A stretch of 64,000 nucleotides of DNA from Flavobacterium sp. HSC-32F16 (GTDB lineage: Bacteria; Bacteroidota; Bacteroidia; Flavobacteriales; Flavobacteriaceae), in the NCBI RefSeq assembly GCF_024171645.1, contig NZ_JALKAC010000006.1, forward strand, positions 124,001 to 188,000, read 5' to 3'. Position numbers and translations under genes: made by a program. Numbering within the stretch: the first letter of the stretch is position 1; each line of letters starts with the position of its first letter. Below, piece by piece: positions 7,995 to 17,400 of this stretch. The notes under the pieces are model-generated. The model searched no databases, was not told the DNA's origin, and worked only from the letters and a program-made list of their open reading frames with translations.

Positions 7995-8879
7995 ATGAAA
8001 AACACACAATTTAAAGGTATTATCGCTTATCCTATTACTCCTTTTGATGAAAATGAAAAGGTTGATATTTCGCTTTACAAACAATTACTGGAACGATTAA
8101 TTGTATCTGGTTCTCACGCTGTAGCTCCGTTAGGGAGCACTGGCGTGATGCCGTACTTAAATGATGAAGAAAAGGAAGCGATAACAGAAGCTACGGTTTC
8201 GCAGGTAAAGGGAAGAGTTCCAATTTTAGTCGGCGTTTCAAATTTGACTACAGAAAGAACTATTTATCACGCAAAAGCAGCCGAAAAAGCGGGCGCAGAC
8301 GCCGTTATGATTATCCCGATGAGTTATTGGAAATTAAGCGATGACGAAATCGTAAAACATTATGATGCTGTTGCCAATCAGATTTCTATTCCCATTATGG
8401 CGTACAATAATCCGGCGACGGCTGGAGTAGATATGTCTCCGGCATTATTGAAAAGAATTCTCGAAATCCCGAATGTGACAATGATTAAAGAAAGTACAGG
8501 CGATGTGCAGCGAATGCATTATTTAAAGAAAGAATTAGGAGAAAATGCAGCGTTTTATAACGGATCAAATCCGCTGGCACTTTCTGCATTTGCAGCGGGA
8601 GCAACCGGCTGGTGTACTGCGGCTCCTAATTTAATTCCGGAATTGAATATTGCTTTGTACAATGCTGTTCAGGAAAATGATTTTCAGGAAGCGCAAAAGT
8701 TGTTTTACAAACAAATCAATTTACTGCGATTTATTGTAGAAAAAGGGCTTCCAAGAGCAATTAAATCAGGACTGCATATTCAGGGAATTGAAGGCGGACA
8801 TTTAAGAAAACCATTGCAGCCTTTAACAGAAAAGGAAATCAGTGATCTTAACAGTATTTTGAAATTAGTCAGCAATTAA
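7995..8879 (+). CDS. Dihydrodipicolinate synthase/N-acetylneuraminate lyase family aldolase
   Basis: A 294-residue class I aldolase-type TIM barrel. The family signatures are clear: pyruvate carboxylate-binding GSTG at 47-50, catalytic Tyr 137 in AYNNP, and Schiff-base Lys 165 in MIKESTGD. The C-terminal part ends in GHLRKPLQPL as in DapA-like catabolic members. Because it is paired with a cupin and a MocR regulator and not with lysine biosynthesis genes, it is more likely a catabolic 2-keto-acid lyase or dehydratase (for example for hydroxyproline or sugar acids) than DapA itself. It is followed by a strong terminator. Confidence 0.88.
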   Translation: MKNTQFKGIIAYPITPFDENEKVDISLYKQLLERLIVSGSHAVAPLGSTGVMPYLNDEEKEAITEATVSQVKGRVPILVGVSNLTTERTIYHAKAAEKAGADAVMIIPMSYWKLSDDEIVKHYDAVANQISIPIMAYNNPATAGVDMSPALLKRILEIPNVTMIKESTGDVQRMHYLKKELGENAAFYNGSNPLALSAFAAGATGWCTAAPNLIPELNIALYNAVQENDFQEAQKLFYKQINLLRFIVEKGLPRAIKSGLHIQGIEGGHLRKPLQPLTEKEISDLNSILKLVSN

Positions 8880-8885
8880 AATAGG

Positions 8886-8922
8886 AAAGGGATCGTTTAA
8901 TTTTTAAACGATCCCTTTTTTT
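8886..8922. terminator. Strong bidirectional terminator
   Basis: A 15-bp perfect stem (AAAGGGATCGTTTAA with its inverse) and a 2-nt loop core, with a T-run on the plus side and an A-rich flank. It lies between the convergent dapA-like and protoglobin genes. Confidence 0.92.
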
Positions 8923-8926
8923 GTTT

Positions 8927-9574
8927 TTAGAATTCTCCTTTTTTCATGTAAGGCTGACCCCAAAGTATACTTTGCATTAAAACACTTTTTACCCAAGCGT
9001 TATACATTTTATCAACATCGGCGGCACTTGCTCCGGTTTTTGCCAAAAATGGTTTTAGCGTCGTTGTAACCGGAATAGTTAAAGCCGGAATATAACGATA
9101 ATTAATAATGGGAACAGAAGTGACATTATCTGTTTTGTTTTTCTTGGTGGTGTAATGTCTTAAACCAATTTCATATTGGTAATTAAGCCAATCCTGATCA
9201 TATTTTGCTTCAGCTGTTTGAAGAATCCACATTTTAAAACGACCTCTGACTTTTGCTAAATATTCTCCGTCTGGTTTTCCGGTTTTAGTGTTTCCAAAAA
9301 AGTAAACTAATTGCGGCGTTGATCCCACAAATCCGTACCAAACGTCCAGAATGGCATCCGTTTGACCTTTAAGAATGTCATGGCTCATTTGTAAATACTT
9401 TACATCTTCTTCAGAAAAAAGTAAAGATTGTTCTAAAAGTTTTAATTCTTCAAGTGTAAATGGAGATTTTGCTACATCTTTAGTTCCGTACGTATAACCG
9501 TGCGGTGCTTTTGTTTCCTGCGCCCCAGCTTGCAGGGTAATAACAAGTACTACTGCTAAAATTGCTTTTTTCAT
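8927..9574 (-). CDS. Exported protoglobin
   Basis: A 215-residue protein with a signal peptide (MKKAILAVVLVITLQAGAQ) followed by a full protoglobin domain. GYTYGTKD opens the domain, DVWYGFVG holds Trp 79 and Tyr 80 matching the distal W-Y pair of Methanosarcina acetivorans protoglobin as I remember it, and YEIGLRHY gives His 140 as the proximal heme ligand. The end (WGQPYMKKGEF) also matches. Protoglobins bind O2, CO and NO. Most known members are cytosolic, so the signal peptide is unusual. Its promoter shares an operator/-7 block with the CPVC gene at 4599. Confidence 0.9.
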   Translation of the reverse strand: MKKAILAVVLVITLQAGAQETKAPHGYTYGTKDVAKSPFTLEELKLLEQSLLFSEEDVKYLQMSHDILKGQTDAILDVWYGFVGSTPQLVYFFGNTKTGKPDGEYLAKVRGRFKMWILQTAEAKYDQDWLNYQYEIGLRHYTTKKNKTDNVTSVPIINYRYIPALTIPVTTTLKPFLAKTGASAADVDKMYNAWVKSVLMQSILWGQPYMKKGEF

Positions 9575-9610
9575 TTTTTTTGATTTTTTGTTAGGACATT
9601 ATCGTCATGA

Positions 9611-9652
9611 CAAACTTAGGCAGGCATCCTAACTAAAAAATGATCCAGTTTT
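9611..9652 (-). promoter_or_regulatory. Conserved promoter block with TTAGG/CCTAA operator (protoglobin)
   Basis: Read on the minus strand: AAAACTGGAT (9652-9643), 10 nt, palindrome TTAGGATGCCTGCCTAA (9632-9616), merging into the -7 box TAAGTTTG (9618-9611). Order, spacing and flanking TTTGTC match the block at 4522-4563. Further upstream (9653-9817) no gene is seen, only a partial inverted copy of the CCAGTTTT motif (AAACTGG near 9670). Confidence 0.72.
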
Positions 9653-9817
9653 TTGATTTATAATACCAAACTGGTGTACAAAGCAGCAGCGATTATTTTA
9701 TACTAATTCCATAATCTCAATGGTTTTAATTTTTTGGGATAACTAATTTAGGAAATAAAAGCAGTCTTAGTAAATAGTTTAGCCAGAGTGACTGAAAAAT
9801 GTTACTGACGCTAAGAA

Positions 9818-10816
9818 TTAAACTTTATTAGCCAAAAGTTCTGTTAATAAGATATTTATGTTAACTGATGCGCAGGCAATTCCTTCATCGGCCGCGCCAT
9901 AATAAATGTATAATTCTTCATCGTCGAGAATAGTTCCCGTTGGAAAACAGACATAATTTACATAGCCTTTTAATTCCCAAGGCTGATCTGGAACAAACAA
10001 TGGATAGGGCAGACGTGCGATTTCTTTTGTTGGGTCATCAAGATCTAAAAGTGCAGCGCAGGCTACATACATATATCCATTTATCGTATCATGAACGCCG
10101 TGATAAATTAAAAGCCAGCCGTGTTCTGTTTCTATTGGCGGCGCTCCATTTCCTAAATAACTTAATTCGTGTGTAAATTTTGGGTCTAATACAATATGGT
10201 TCTTAAAATCCAGCATGTAATTTTTCCAGTACTCGGGAGTTAATTCGTCTAGAGTATTGACTGAGGCAATCTGAATTCCGGGACGAATTCTATGCAGGAA
10301 ATGAAGTTTACCGTTTATTTTTCTTGGAAAGAAAACCACATTTTTATCCCATACATAACTGCTTCCAGTACTTGGCTGAAAATATTTGATATTTAAATCC
10401 TGCTGGTGTTTTATAAGAGAACGTAATTCATCGCCTGATAATTGAGGAACGACAATTCCGTGTTTGGTGAAATTTTTTAAATCTGGAGAAGTAGCAACAC
10501 ATCCAAATGCATTTTCACCGTCGTAACCACAATACGAAAGGTAATAAAGATCATCGATTGTGACAATTCGCGGATCTTCGACACCATATTTTTCATTGGG
10601 CATTTCAGGTACTATAACCGGATATTCGTATCGTTTTTCAATAGTTAACGGATCAGAAAAACGGCAGTATCCAATTGTGGAATGATTTCCTAAAGCAACG
10701 GCTCTGTAGAAAATATGTATTTTTCCATCAGCAGCAATGACTGCTGGGTTTAAAACACCTTCAACCTCAAAATCTAATTCGGTTTTAGTGATAATTAATC
10801 CATGTTTATGTATCAT
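9818..10816 (-). CDS. GH130-family beta-mannoside phosphorylase/mannosidase
   Basis: A five-bladed beta-propeller protein of about 332 residues using the ATG at 10816; the longer frame begins with TTG at 10840. GH130 signatures are NPAVIAADGKIHIFYRA, GVEDPRI (about residues 78-84, containing the conserved catalytic Asp), YFQPSTGSSYVWDKN, FPRKINGK, GNGAPPIETEHGWLLIYHGV and YYGAADEGIACA. Family members phosphorolyse or hydrolyse beta-mannosides (beta-1,4 or beta-1,2), and the exact linkage cannot be read here. No signal peptide, so it acts in the cytoplasm. It appears monocistronic and has no other mannan genes nearby. Confidence 0.88.
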   Translation of the reverse strand: MIHKHGLIITKTELDFEVEGVLNPAVIAADGKIHIFYRAVALGNHSTIGYCRFSDPLTIEKRYEYPVIVPEMPNEKYGVEDPRIVTIDDLYYLSYCGYDGENAFGCVATSPDLKNFTKHGIVVPQLSGDELRSLIKHQQDLNIKYFQPSTGSSYVWDKNVVFFPRKINGKLHFLHRIRPGIQIASVNTLDELTPEYWKNYMLDFKNHIVLDPKFTHELSYLGNGAPPIETEHGWLLIYHGVHDTINGYMYVACAALLDLDDPTKEIARLPYPLFVPDQPWELKGYVNYVCFPTGTILDDEELYIYYGAADEGIACASVNINILLTELLANKV

Positions 10817-10929
10817 AAAGCTATTTTTTAGATCATTCAAATAAAATTAATGAAATAGACAATAACTTGATTTACATAACATTCCGAAATTCTTTCATAA
10901 TTTCGAATTAAAAAAAAACTTGCAGTAAA

Positions 10930-11223
10930 CTACAAGCTTTTTAATTTTTTCATGAATACAGGAAAAACTTCGTTTAATTCATCAAATAATGGATTGTTGC
11001 GGTGTTTTAGTTTTATTTCGCTGAATAATTTTAGTCCAAGGGCAAATTGCGTTGCTTCATATGGATTTTCGAATATGTTCTTGTCTTTTATTCTTTGGAT
11101 GATTCCAAAAATTTCATCGTGATTATCAAATTCAATTCCGAGTTCTTTTGCAGGCTCGGTATCACCATTTGCATATTCCTTAAGGCTTAATGTCAAATAA
11201 TATTTGTTTGATCTTTTTTGCAT
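10930..11223 (-). CDS. DUF3861 family protein
   Basis: A 97-residue cytoplasmic protein matching the DUF3861 pattern as I remember it: KYYLTLSLKEYANG at the start, FDNHDEIFGIIQRIKDK, ALGLKLFSEIKLKHRNNPLF, and a C-terminal amphipathic helix. Function unknown. It lies 18 bp downstream of the LytTR response-regulator gene on the same strand, so it is probably the last gene of that unit. Confidence 0.75.
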   Translation of the reverse strand: MQKRSNKYYLTLSLKEYANGDTEPAKELGIEFDNHDEIFGIIQRIKDKNIFENPYEATQFALGLKLFSEIKLKHRNNPLFDELNEVFPVFMKKLKSL

Positions 11224-11241
11224 GATACTAAATTTTCAATT

Positions 11242-11973
11242 TTATTTTAACCATTTATCGACAATGGTTTTAAAGGTTTCTTTGTATTGTTCGCCCACTG
11301 TAATTTCTGTTTTATCTATAAAAATAGAATTTTTGCTGATGGCGTTTATTTTATCAAGTGAAACTATGAATGATCGATGAACACGCATAAATTTCGCTGA
11401 TGGTAATTTTTCTTCTAAAGCTTTTAAGGAAATAAGAGAAAGTATGGCTTTTTGATTATCATCTAAATGCACTTTTACATAATCTTTTAAACTTTCGATA
11501 TATAAAATTTCTTTAAGAGAGATTCTAACCCATTGATATTCTACTTTTAAGAAAATAAATTCATCATCGGCAGTAATGGGCTGGAAGTTGTTTGAAGCTT
11601 CTTCGGTTATTTGAAGTACTTTATTTGCAGCGCGTAAAAACTCTTCATAACTAAAAGGCTTTAAAAGATAATCGACTGCATTTACTTTATAACCTTCAAT
11701 AGCATAATGATTGTAAGCGGTTGTAAAAACGATTTTGGGTACTTGTCCAGGCTGTTCCTGCAAAAGTCTTGCGAGTTCCATTCCGGTTAAATTAGGCATA
11801 TTGATATCCAGAAAAACCAAATCCGGTTGTTTTTCTCTAATTAAACTCATAGCTTCGACTGCATTATCGCAGCTGGCGCTTAATTGCAAAAAAGGAGTTT
11901 GGTGAATAAAAGTTTCGACCAGTTTTAATGCGAGAGGTTCATCATCTACTGCTATACATTTTAATGTTGTCAT
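11242..11973 (-). CDS. LytTR-family response regulator
   Basis: A 243-residue protein with a receiver domain (acidic pair Asp 10/Asp 11, phospho-acceptor Asp 56 in LVFLDINMP, Lys in VDYLLKPF) and a C-terminal LytTR DNA-binding domain (about 140-240: ILYIESLKDYVKVHLDD, FMRVHRSFIVSLDKI). It is the partner of the upstream LytS-type kinase, whose gene it overlaps by 1 bp. The pair is divergent from an RND efflux operon, so efflux control is a reasonable guess; LytTR regulators usually bind pairs of roughly 9-bp direct repeats. Confidence 0.92.
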   Translation of the reverse strand: MTTLKCIAVDDEPLALKLVETFIHQTPFLQLSASCDNAVEAMSLIREKQPDLVFLDINMPNLTGMELARLLQEQPGQVPKIVFTTAYNHYAIEGYKVNAVDYLLKPFSYEEFLRAANKVLQITEEASNNFQPITADDEFIFLKVEYQWVRISLKEILYIESLKDYVKVHLDDNQKAILSLISLKALEEKLPSAKFMRVHRSFIVSLDKINAISKNSIFIDKTEITVGEQYKETFKTIVDKWLK

Positions 11974-13016
11974 TATTCTAAATTTATTTGCAGCTGAACA
12001 TTATACATACCGTTTTTGGCTATACCTGCAATGAGTGTATGTTTATGCGGATAAATTAAATGCAGTCTGCGTTTTGTATTTGTTAATCCAATGCCGCCTT
12101 CATCTGTAGTTGACGTTTTTTCGAAATAAGTATTTTCTACTTCAAATTGGAGATTGCTTCCGTTTTGTCTCAGTTTAATATGAATTTCACTTTTATCGGT
12201 AGCATGAATTCCGTGTTTAAAAGCATTTTCTACTAAAGGTAATAATAACATCGGAACAATTGGGTAATCGTGTATTTTTTCTGGAATGTCGGTTGTAATC
12301 GTCAGTTTTTTATTCGCACGAAGTTTCATCAAGGCAATAAAATCTCTCATAAAATCGGCCTCTTTCAGCAATGTAGTTGTTTCTTCTGTGCTGTACAATA
12401 AATAGCGCATCATTCGGCTTAAGGTATGAAGCGCATTTCTGGAATCTTCAATATCAGTGTAGGTAAGCGAATAAATACTGTTTAAAGAATTAAAGAAAAA
12501 GTGCGGATTAATTTGAGCTTTCAGCATAGCCAGTTCTGCAACTGTTTTATCCTGTTCCAGTTTTTGTTTGTGCTGTGCGGCTTTCTGCCAGTATTGTAAC
12601 ATCGCCCAGCTCGTGCTGATTCCTAAAACCAGTAAAGTGAGCATTAAAACATAGTTGTCAAAATAAGGATTTCTATATTTTTTAAATCCCAAAACCAAAC
12701 TTATTTTATTATGAAGATCTGTTTGAGAAGTATAAAAATAGGCAATAAGCTGCATGGCAAAAACGGCAACAAAAGCCCAAACTAAAAACGGAGAAGTATT
12801 GTCCTTAATTATGGTTTTTGGTACAATGATTTTGGCATTAGAATAAAAAATAATGATTAACAAAATCAAAATAATAATCTGCCAAAGCCAAAAGGCACCA
12901 GGCAGAATCACATTCCAGGTTAAAGGCATGTAAAACAACATGATAAATCCCAATAATAACCAGCTTAGAATGTGCAGTCCGGTAAAAAAATAAGGTCTGT
13001 ATACGTTTGATGCCAT
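11973..13016 (-). CDS. LytS/YehU-type sensor histidine kinase
   Basis: A 347-residue membrane kinase with four predicted transmembrane helices (about residues 12-30, 42-60, 78-95, 120-142), a short coiled coil (145-165), then the His_kinase domain: phospho-acceptor His 172 in AQINPHFFFNSLNSI, followed by a HATPase with LLPLVENAFKHGI (N box) and GIGLTNTKRRL (G box). No periplasmic sensor domain is evident, so the signal is probably sensed in or near the membrane. It is the first gene of the unit with the LytTR regulator. Confidence 0.92.
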   Translation of the reverse strand: MASNVYRPYFFTGLHILSWLLLGFIMLFYMPLTWNVILPGAFWLWQIIILILLIIIFYSNAKIIVPKTIIKDNTSPFLVWAFVAVFAMQLIAYFYTSQTDLHNKISLVLGFKKYRNPYFDNYVLMLTLLVLGISTSWAMLQYWQKAAQHKQKLEQDKTVAELAMLKAQINPHFFFNSLNSIYSLTYTDIEDSRNALHTLSRMMRYLLYSTEETTTLLKEADFMRDFIALMKLRANKKLTITTDIPEKIHDYPIVPMLLLPLVENAFKHGIHATDKSEIHIKLRQNGSNLQFEVENTYFEKTSTTDEGGIGLTNTKRRLHLIYPHKHTLIAGIAKNGMYNVQLQINLE

Positions 13017-13281
13017 TACAAGTTTTGTTTTTTATGGACAATATTACATTTTATTTGAATGCGATTTTGAAGCAATCGCTAAAAAGAGATTTACAGTCCT
13101 TAAAAACCATTTTAGAGCCGACGAGCTCAAAATTAAACACTTGTTTAATTTTAAAAAAAATCCATCGTGTGTCAGGACATTTTTATCGATTGTCTTTCGC
13201 TCTTCGTCTATTTGAAATTTTTTGTATGTTATATTTTATTTCTTTTGTTGTCATATAATCGATAATTACATATTATTTCTA

Positions 13282-14442
13282 ATGAATAAGCAATCATTTT
13301 TAAGCATTCTCGCAGCATCAGTTATTATCGCATCTTGCGGTAAAAATGATAAATCGGCTCAGGCCGGAGGGGCACCGCAGGTTAAAGAGTATAAAACGTT
13401 GACTTTACAGCCGGAATCTGCTACGCTAAACAGCGATTATCCAGCCAGTATTCAAGGACAGCAAAACATAGAAATCCGACCAAGAGTGGAAGGTTACATT
13501 GATAAAATTTTTGTAGATGAAGGCGCTGTTGTAAAAGCAGGCCAGCCTTTGTTTAAAATAAGTGCGCCAGAATATGAGCAGCAAGTTCGTACGGCAACTG
13601 CAAGCATTAAAAGTGCTCAGGCTGATTTAAGTTCTGCAAAACTGGCAGTAAACAAAGTAAAGCCATTGGTTGAAAAAGGAATTATAAGTAAATACGATTT
13701 AGAATCGGCACAATATACTTATGAATCTGCTGTAGCCGCTTTGGCTCAGGCAAATGCCGCTTTGGTAAATGCTAAAACTAATTTAGGATATACAACTGTA
13801 ACAAGTCCGGTAAGTGGAGTTGTTGGTTCGATTCCGTTTCGTTTGGGAAGTTTAGTAAGCTCAAACACAACCGAACCTTTAACGACGGTTTCAAGTATTG
13901 GAAATGTGTATGCTTATTTCGCAATGAATGAAAAAGCACTTTTAAACTTCACTAAAAATAACAATACCGGAGCATCATTAACTCAAAAAATTAAAAGTCT
14001 TCCGGCAGTTTCTTTATTACTTTCAGATGGTTCTGCTTACGATGAAAAAGGACATATTGAAACCGTAAACGGATTAATTAATACTGAAACGGGAACTGTA
14101 AACATTAGAGCTCGTTTCCCAAATTCAAAAGGAATTATCAGAAGCGGAAGCAGCACAACTGTGAGAATTCCAAATGAAGTTAAAGATGCGATGATTGTGC
14201 CTCAAAGTGCAACATTTGAACTTCAGGATAAAATGTTTGCAGTAGTTTTAGGAAAAGACGGAAAAACAAGAAATGCTAATATATCAGTACTTGAAAATAC
14301 AGCCGGAAACTATTATGTAGTAACAAGCGGTTTAAATGCAGGAGACGAAATAGTTTTAGAAGGAGTAGCTTCTCTAAAGGAGGGAACTGAAATTAAAGCT
14401 AAAAATCAAAGTCCGGAAACCGTTTACGCCGATTTAAAATAA
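13282..14442 (+). CDS. RND efflux membrane-fusion protein (AcrA-like)
   Basis: A periplasmic adaptor lipoprotein of 386 residues. The frame is open from 13222, but the ATG at 13282 begins a lipoprotein signal (SFLSILAASVIIASC) with Cys 18 as lipidation site, so it is the likely start. Domains: lipoyl/barrel-sandwich halves (IEIRPRVEGYIDKIFVDEGAVVKAGQPLFKI and TTVTSPVSGVVGSIPFRLGSLV) flanking a helical hairpin of alternating Ala/Gln/Lys, then beta-barrel and membrane-proximal domains. It is separated by 5 bp from the pump gene. The 265-bp spacer to the divergent kinase gene shows no clear TANNTTTG box on the plus strand. Confidence 0.93.
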   Translation: MNKQSFLSILAASVIIASCGKNDKSAQAGGAPQVKEYKTLTLQPESATLNSDYPASIQGQQNIEIRPRVEGYIDKIFVDEGAVVKAGQPLFKISAPEYEQQVRTATASIKSAQADLSSAKLAVNKVKPLVEKGIISKYDLESAQYTYESAVAALAQANAALVNAKTNLGYTTVTSPVSGVVGSIPFRLGSLVSSNTTEPLTTVSSIGNVYAYFAMNEKALLNFTKNNNTGASLTQKIKSLPAVSLLLSDGSAYDEKGHIETVNGLINTETGTVNIRARFPNSKGIIRSGSSTTVRIPNEVKDAMIVPQSATFELQDKMFAVVLGKDGKTRNANISVLENTAGNYYVVTSGLNAGDEIVLEGVASLKEGTEIKAKNQSPETVYADLK

Positions 14443-14447
14443 AAAAA

Positions 14448-17400
14448 ATGTTTAAAAAATTTATACAAAGACCTGTACTCTCGACGGTAATATCTGTTAT
14501 TATTGTCATCTTAGGTGTTTTAGGCCTAATTGAGTTACCTATTTCTCAATATCCGGATATTGCACCTCCAACAGTAAATGTTGCCGCGAGTTATACCGGA
14601 GCTAATGCTGATGTGGTACTGAAAAGTATTGTAATTCCGCTGGAAGAGCAGATTAATGGTGTAGAAAACATGACTTACATGACTTCTACAGCAACTAATG
14701 ATGGTAACGCTTCGATCAAAGTTTTCTTTAAAGTAGGAACCAATCCTGATTTAGCAGCGGTAAACGTTCAAAACAGGGTTTCAAGAGCAACGAGTTTATT
14801 ACCTGTAGAGGTAACTCAGGCTGGGGTTACAGTAACTAAAAGCCAGAGTAGTAACTTATTGATCTTTTCATTATACAGTGATGATAAAGCTTATGATCAG
14901 ACGTTTCTTCAAAACTATGCAAAAATCAACCTTGTACCGCAGATCCAGCGTATCGTTGGGGTTGGAGATGTAACGGTTTTTGGTGCAAAAGATTACTCTA
15001 TGAGAATCTGGCTGAAACCAGATGTAATGCAGCAATATAAACTGATTCCAAGTGATATTTCGGCTGCTTTGGCAGAACAGAATATCGAGGCAGCACCGGG
15101 TAAATTTGGTGAAAACGGAAATCAGGCATTTCAATATGTAATTAAATATAAAGGACGTTTAACATCAGCTCAGGAATTTGAGGAAATCGTTATAAAATCG
15201 GTTGGGAATGGGCAGATGCTTAGACTTAAAGATGTTGCTAAAGTAGAGTTAGGATCTTTAAGTTATGCTTCAACGATTAAAACAAATGGTGTAGAATCGG
15301 CAGCAATGGCTATAAGCCAGACTCCGGGATCTAATGCGCGTGATGTAATTATCAATTCTAAAATATTGATTGAAGAAGCGGCAAAGAGTTTTCCAAAAGG
15401 AATGAAATATACCATTATGGTTGACGTTAACGAAAACCTTGATGCTTCTATTGAAAAAGTAATTCATACTTTGATCGAAGCCTTTATATTGGTTTTCATT
15501 GTAGTATTTATTTTCCTTCAGGATTTTAGATCCACATTAATTCCGGCAATTGCGGTTCCGGTTGCGATTGTAGGAACGTTCTTTTTCCTGAATTTATTTG
15601 GATTTACGATTAACTTATTGACACTTTTTGCGATGGTACTCGCAATTGGTATTGTGGTCGATGATGCGATTGTGGTCGTCGAGGCGGTGCACGCCAAGCT
15701 GGATCACGGTTATAAATCGGCCAAGAAAGCTACAATACATGCGATGAACGAAATATCGGGGGCGATTATATCAATCACGCTTGTAATGGCTGCGGTTTTT
15801 ATTCCGGTAACTTTCATTACCGGATCAACCGGAGTTTTCTACAAACAGTTTGGTATTACACTGGCGGTTGCGATTATTCTTTCGGCAGTAAACGCCTTAA
15901 CTTTAAGTCCGGCGTTGTGTGCTTTGCTTTTAAAACCTCATGCAGACGATCATAAGCATAAGAGTTATTTACAAAGGTTTTATACCGCTTTTAACGTTGC
16001 ATTTGATAATGTAACCGTAAAATACAAAAGATCAGTTCAGTTCCTTTCGGTTAAAAAATGGATTGTTTTAGCTTCAATCGTGGTTGCGGGAATTGCATTA
16101 GTTTATATGATGAAAACTACGCCGTCTGCTTTCGTTCCTGCGGAAGATCAAGGGACAGTTTTTGCCAATATCAGTTTACCGCCATCGGCTTCGATGGAAC
16201 GTTCTGACATAATTGCAAAGAGAGTAGACAGTATCGCGAAAACTATTCCGGGAGTAAAAAATACGCTTCGTATTGTGGGGCAGAACTTTACAGCCGGAGC
16301 AGGTAGTGCTTACAGTATGGTTATCGTAAAATTATATCCTTGGGATCAGCGTGATCTTAGTGTTGATGATGTAATTGGACAGCTTTTTGCTAAAACGAGC
16401 GGTATTCGTGAAGCTAGTATCTTCTTTATTTCACCACCCACTATCCAAGGTTTTGGACAAAGCGGTGGATTTGAATTCCAATTGCAGGATAAAGGAGGTC
16501 ATACAACGGCTGAATTCTATAAAGTAAACAATGAATTTCTGGCTAAATTAGCTGAACGTCCTGAAATACAATATGCAACGACACCATTTAATCCTGGTTT
16601 CCCGCAATATATGATGGATATTAATCTGGCTAAAGCCAAAGATGCTGGAGTTTCGGTAAATACTATTTTATCAACTATGCAGGGGTATTATGGAGGATTG
16701 TATGCTTCGAATTTTAATAAATTTGGAAAACAATACCGTGTAATGATTCAGGCTTCGCCAGAATTTAGAACTAATACTCAGGGATTAAATAAAATTTTCG
16801 TTCGTAACAGCGCTGGTAATATGGCTCCAATTACTGAATTTGTGAAAATGACCCGAGTTTTTGGACCAGAATCGATTTCGAGATTTAACTTGTTTACTTC
16901 TATTTCGATTACAGGAGCACCAAAACCAGGATATAGTTCAGGAGATGCGATTAAAGCAATTCAGGAAGTTGCGGCAGAAAATCTTCCGGCAGGTTACGGT
17001 TATGAATTTTCAGGTTTAACGCGTGAGGAGTTAGCATCTGGAAGTGAAACGATTTTCATCTTTATTTTATGTTTGGTTTTCGTTTATTTCTTACTGAGTG
17101 CACAATACGAAAGTTATATTTTACCATTTGCGGTATTATTCTCAATTCCGTTTGGATTAGCAGGAGCGTATTTATTCTCGATTATTTTCAAACTGAACAG
17201 TAATATTTATCTTCAGATTTCCTTAATCATGTTGATTGGACTTCTTGCCAAGAACGGTATTTTGATTGTCGAATTTGCTTTGGACAGAAGGCGAAAAGGT
17301 TTACCAATTGTACAAGCTGCAATCGAAGGAGCCGTAGCACGTTTACGTCCAATTTTGATGACTTCGTTTGCCTTTATCCTTGGACTTGTGCCGCTGATGT

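Noticed and set aside
13235..13260. Possible extra TGTAATCGATTACA operator upstream of the RND operon
   Set aside because: Only ATAATCGATAATTA is present; the right arm does not match, and the genes are unrelated to pectin.
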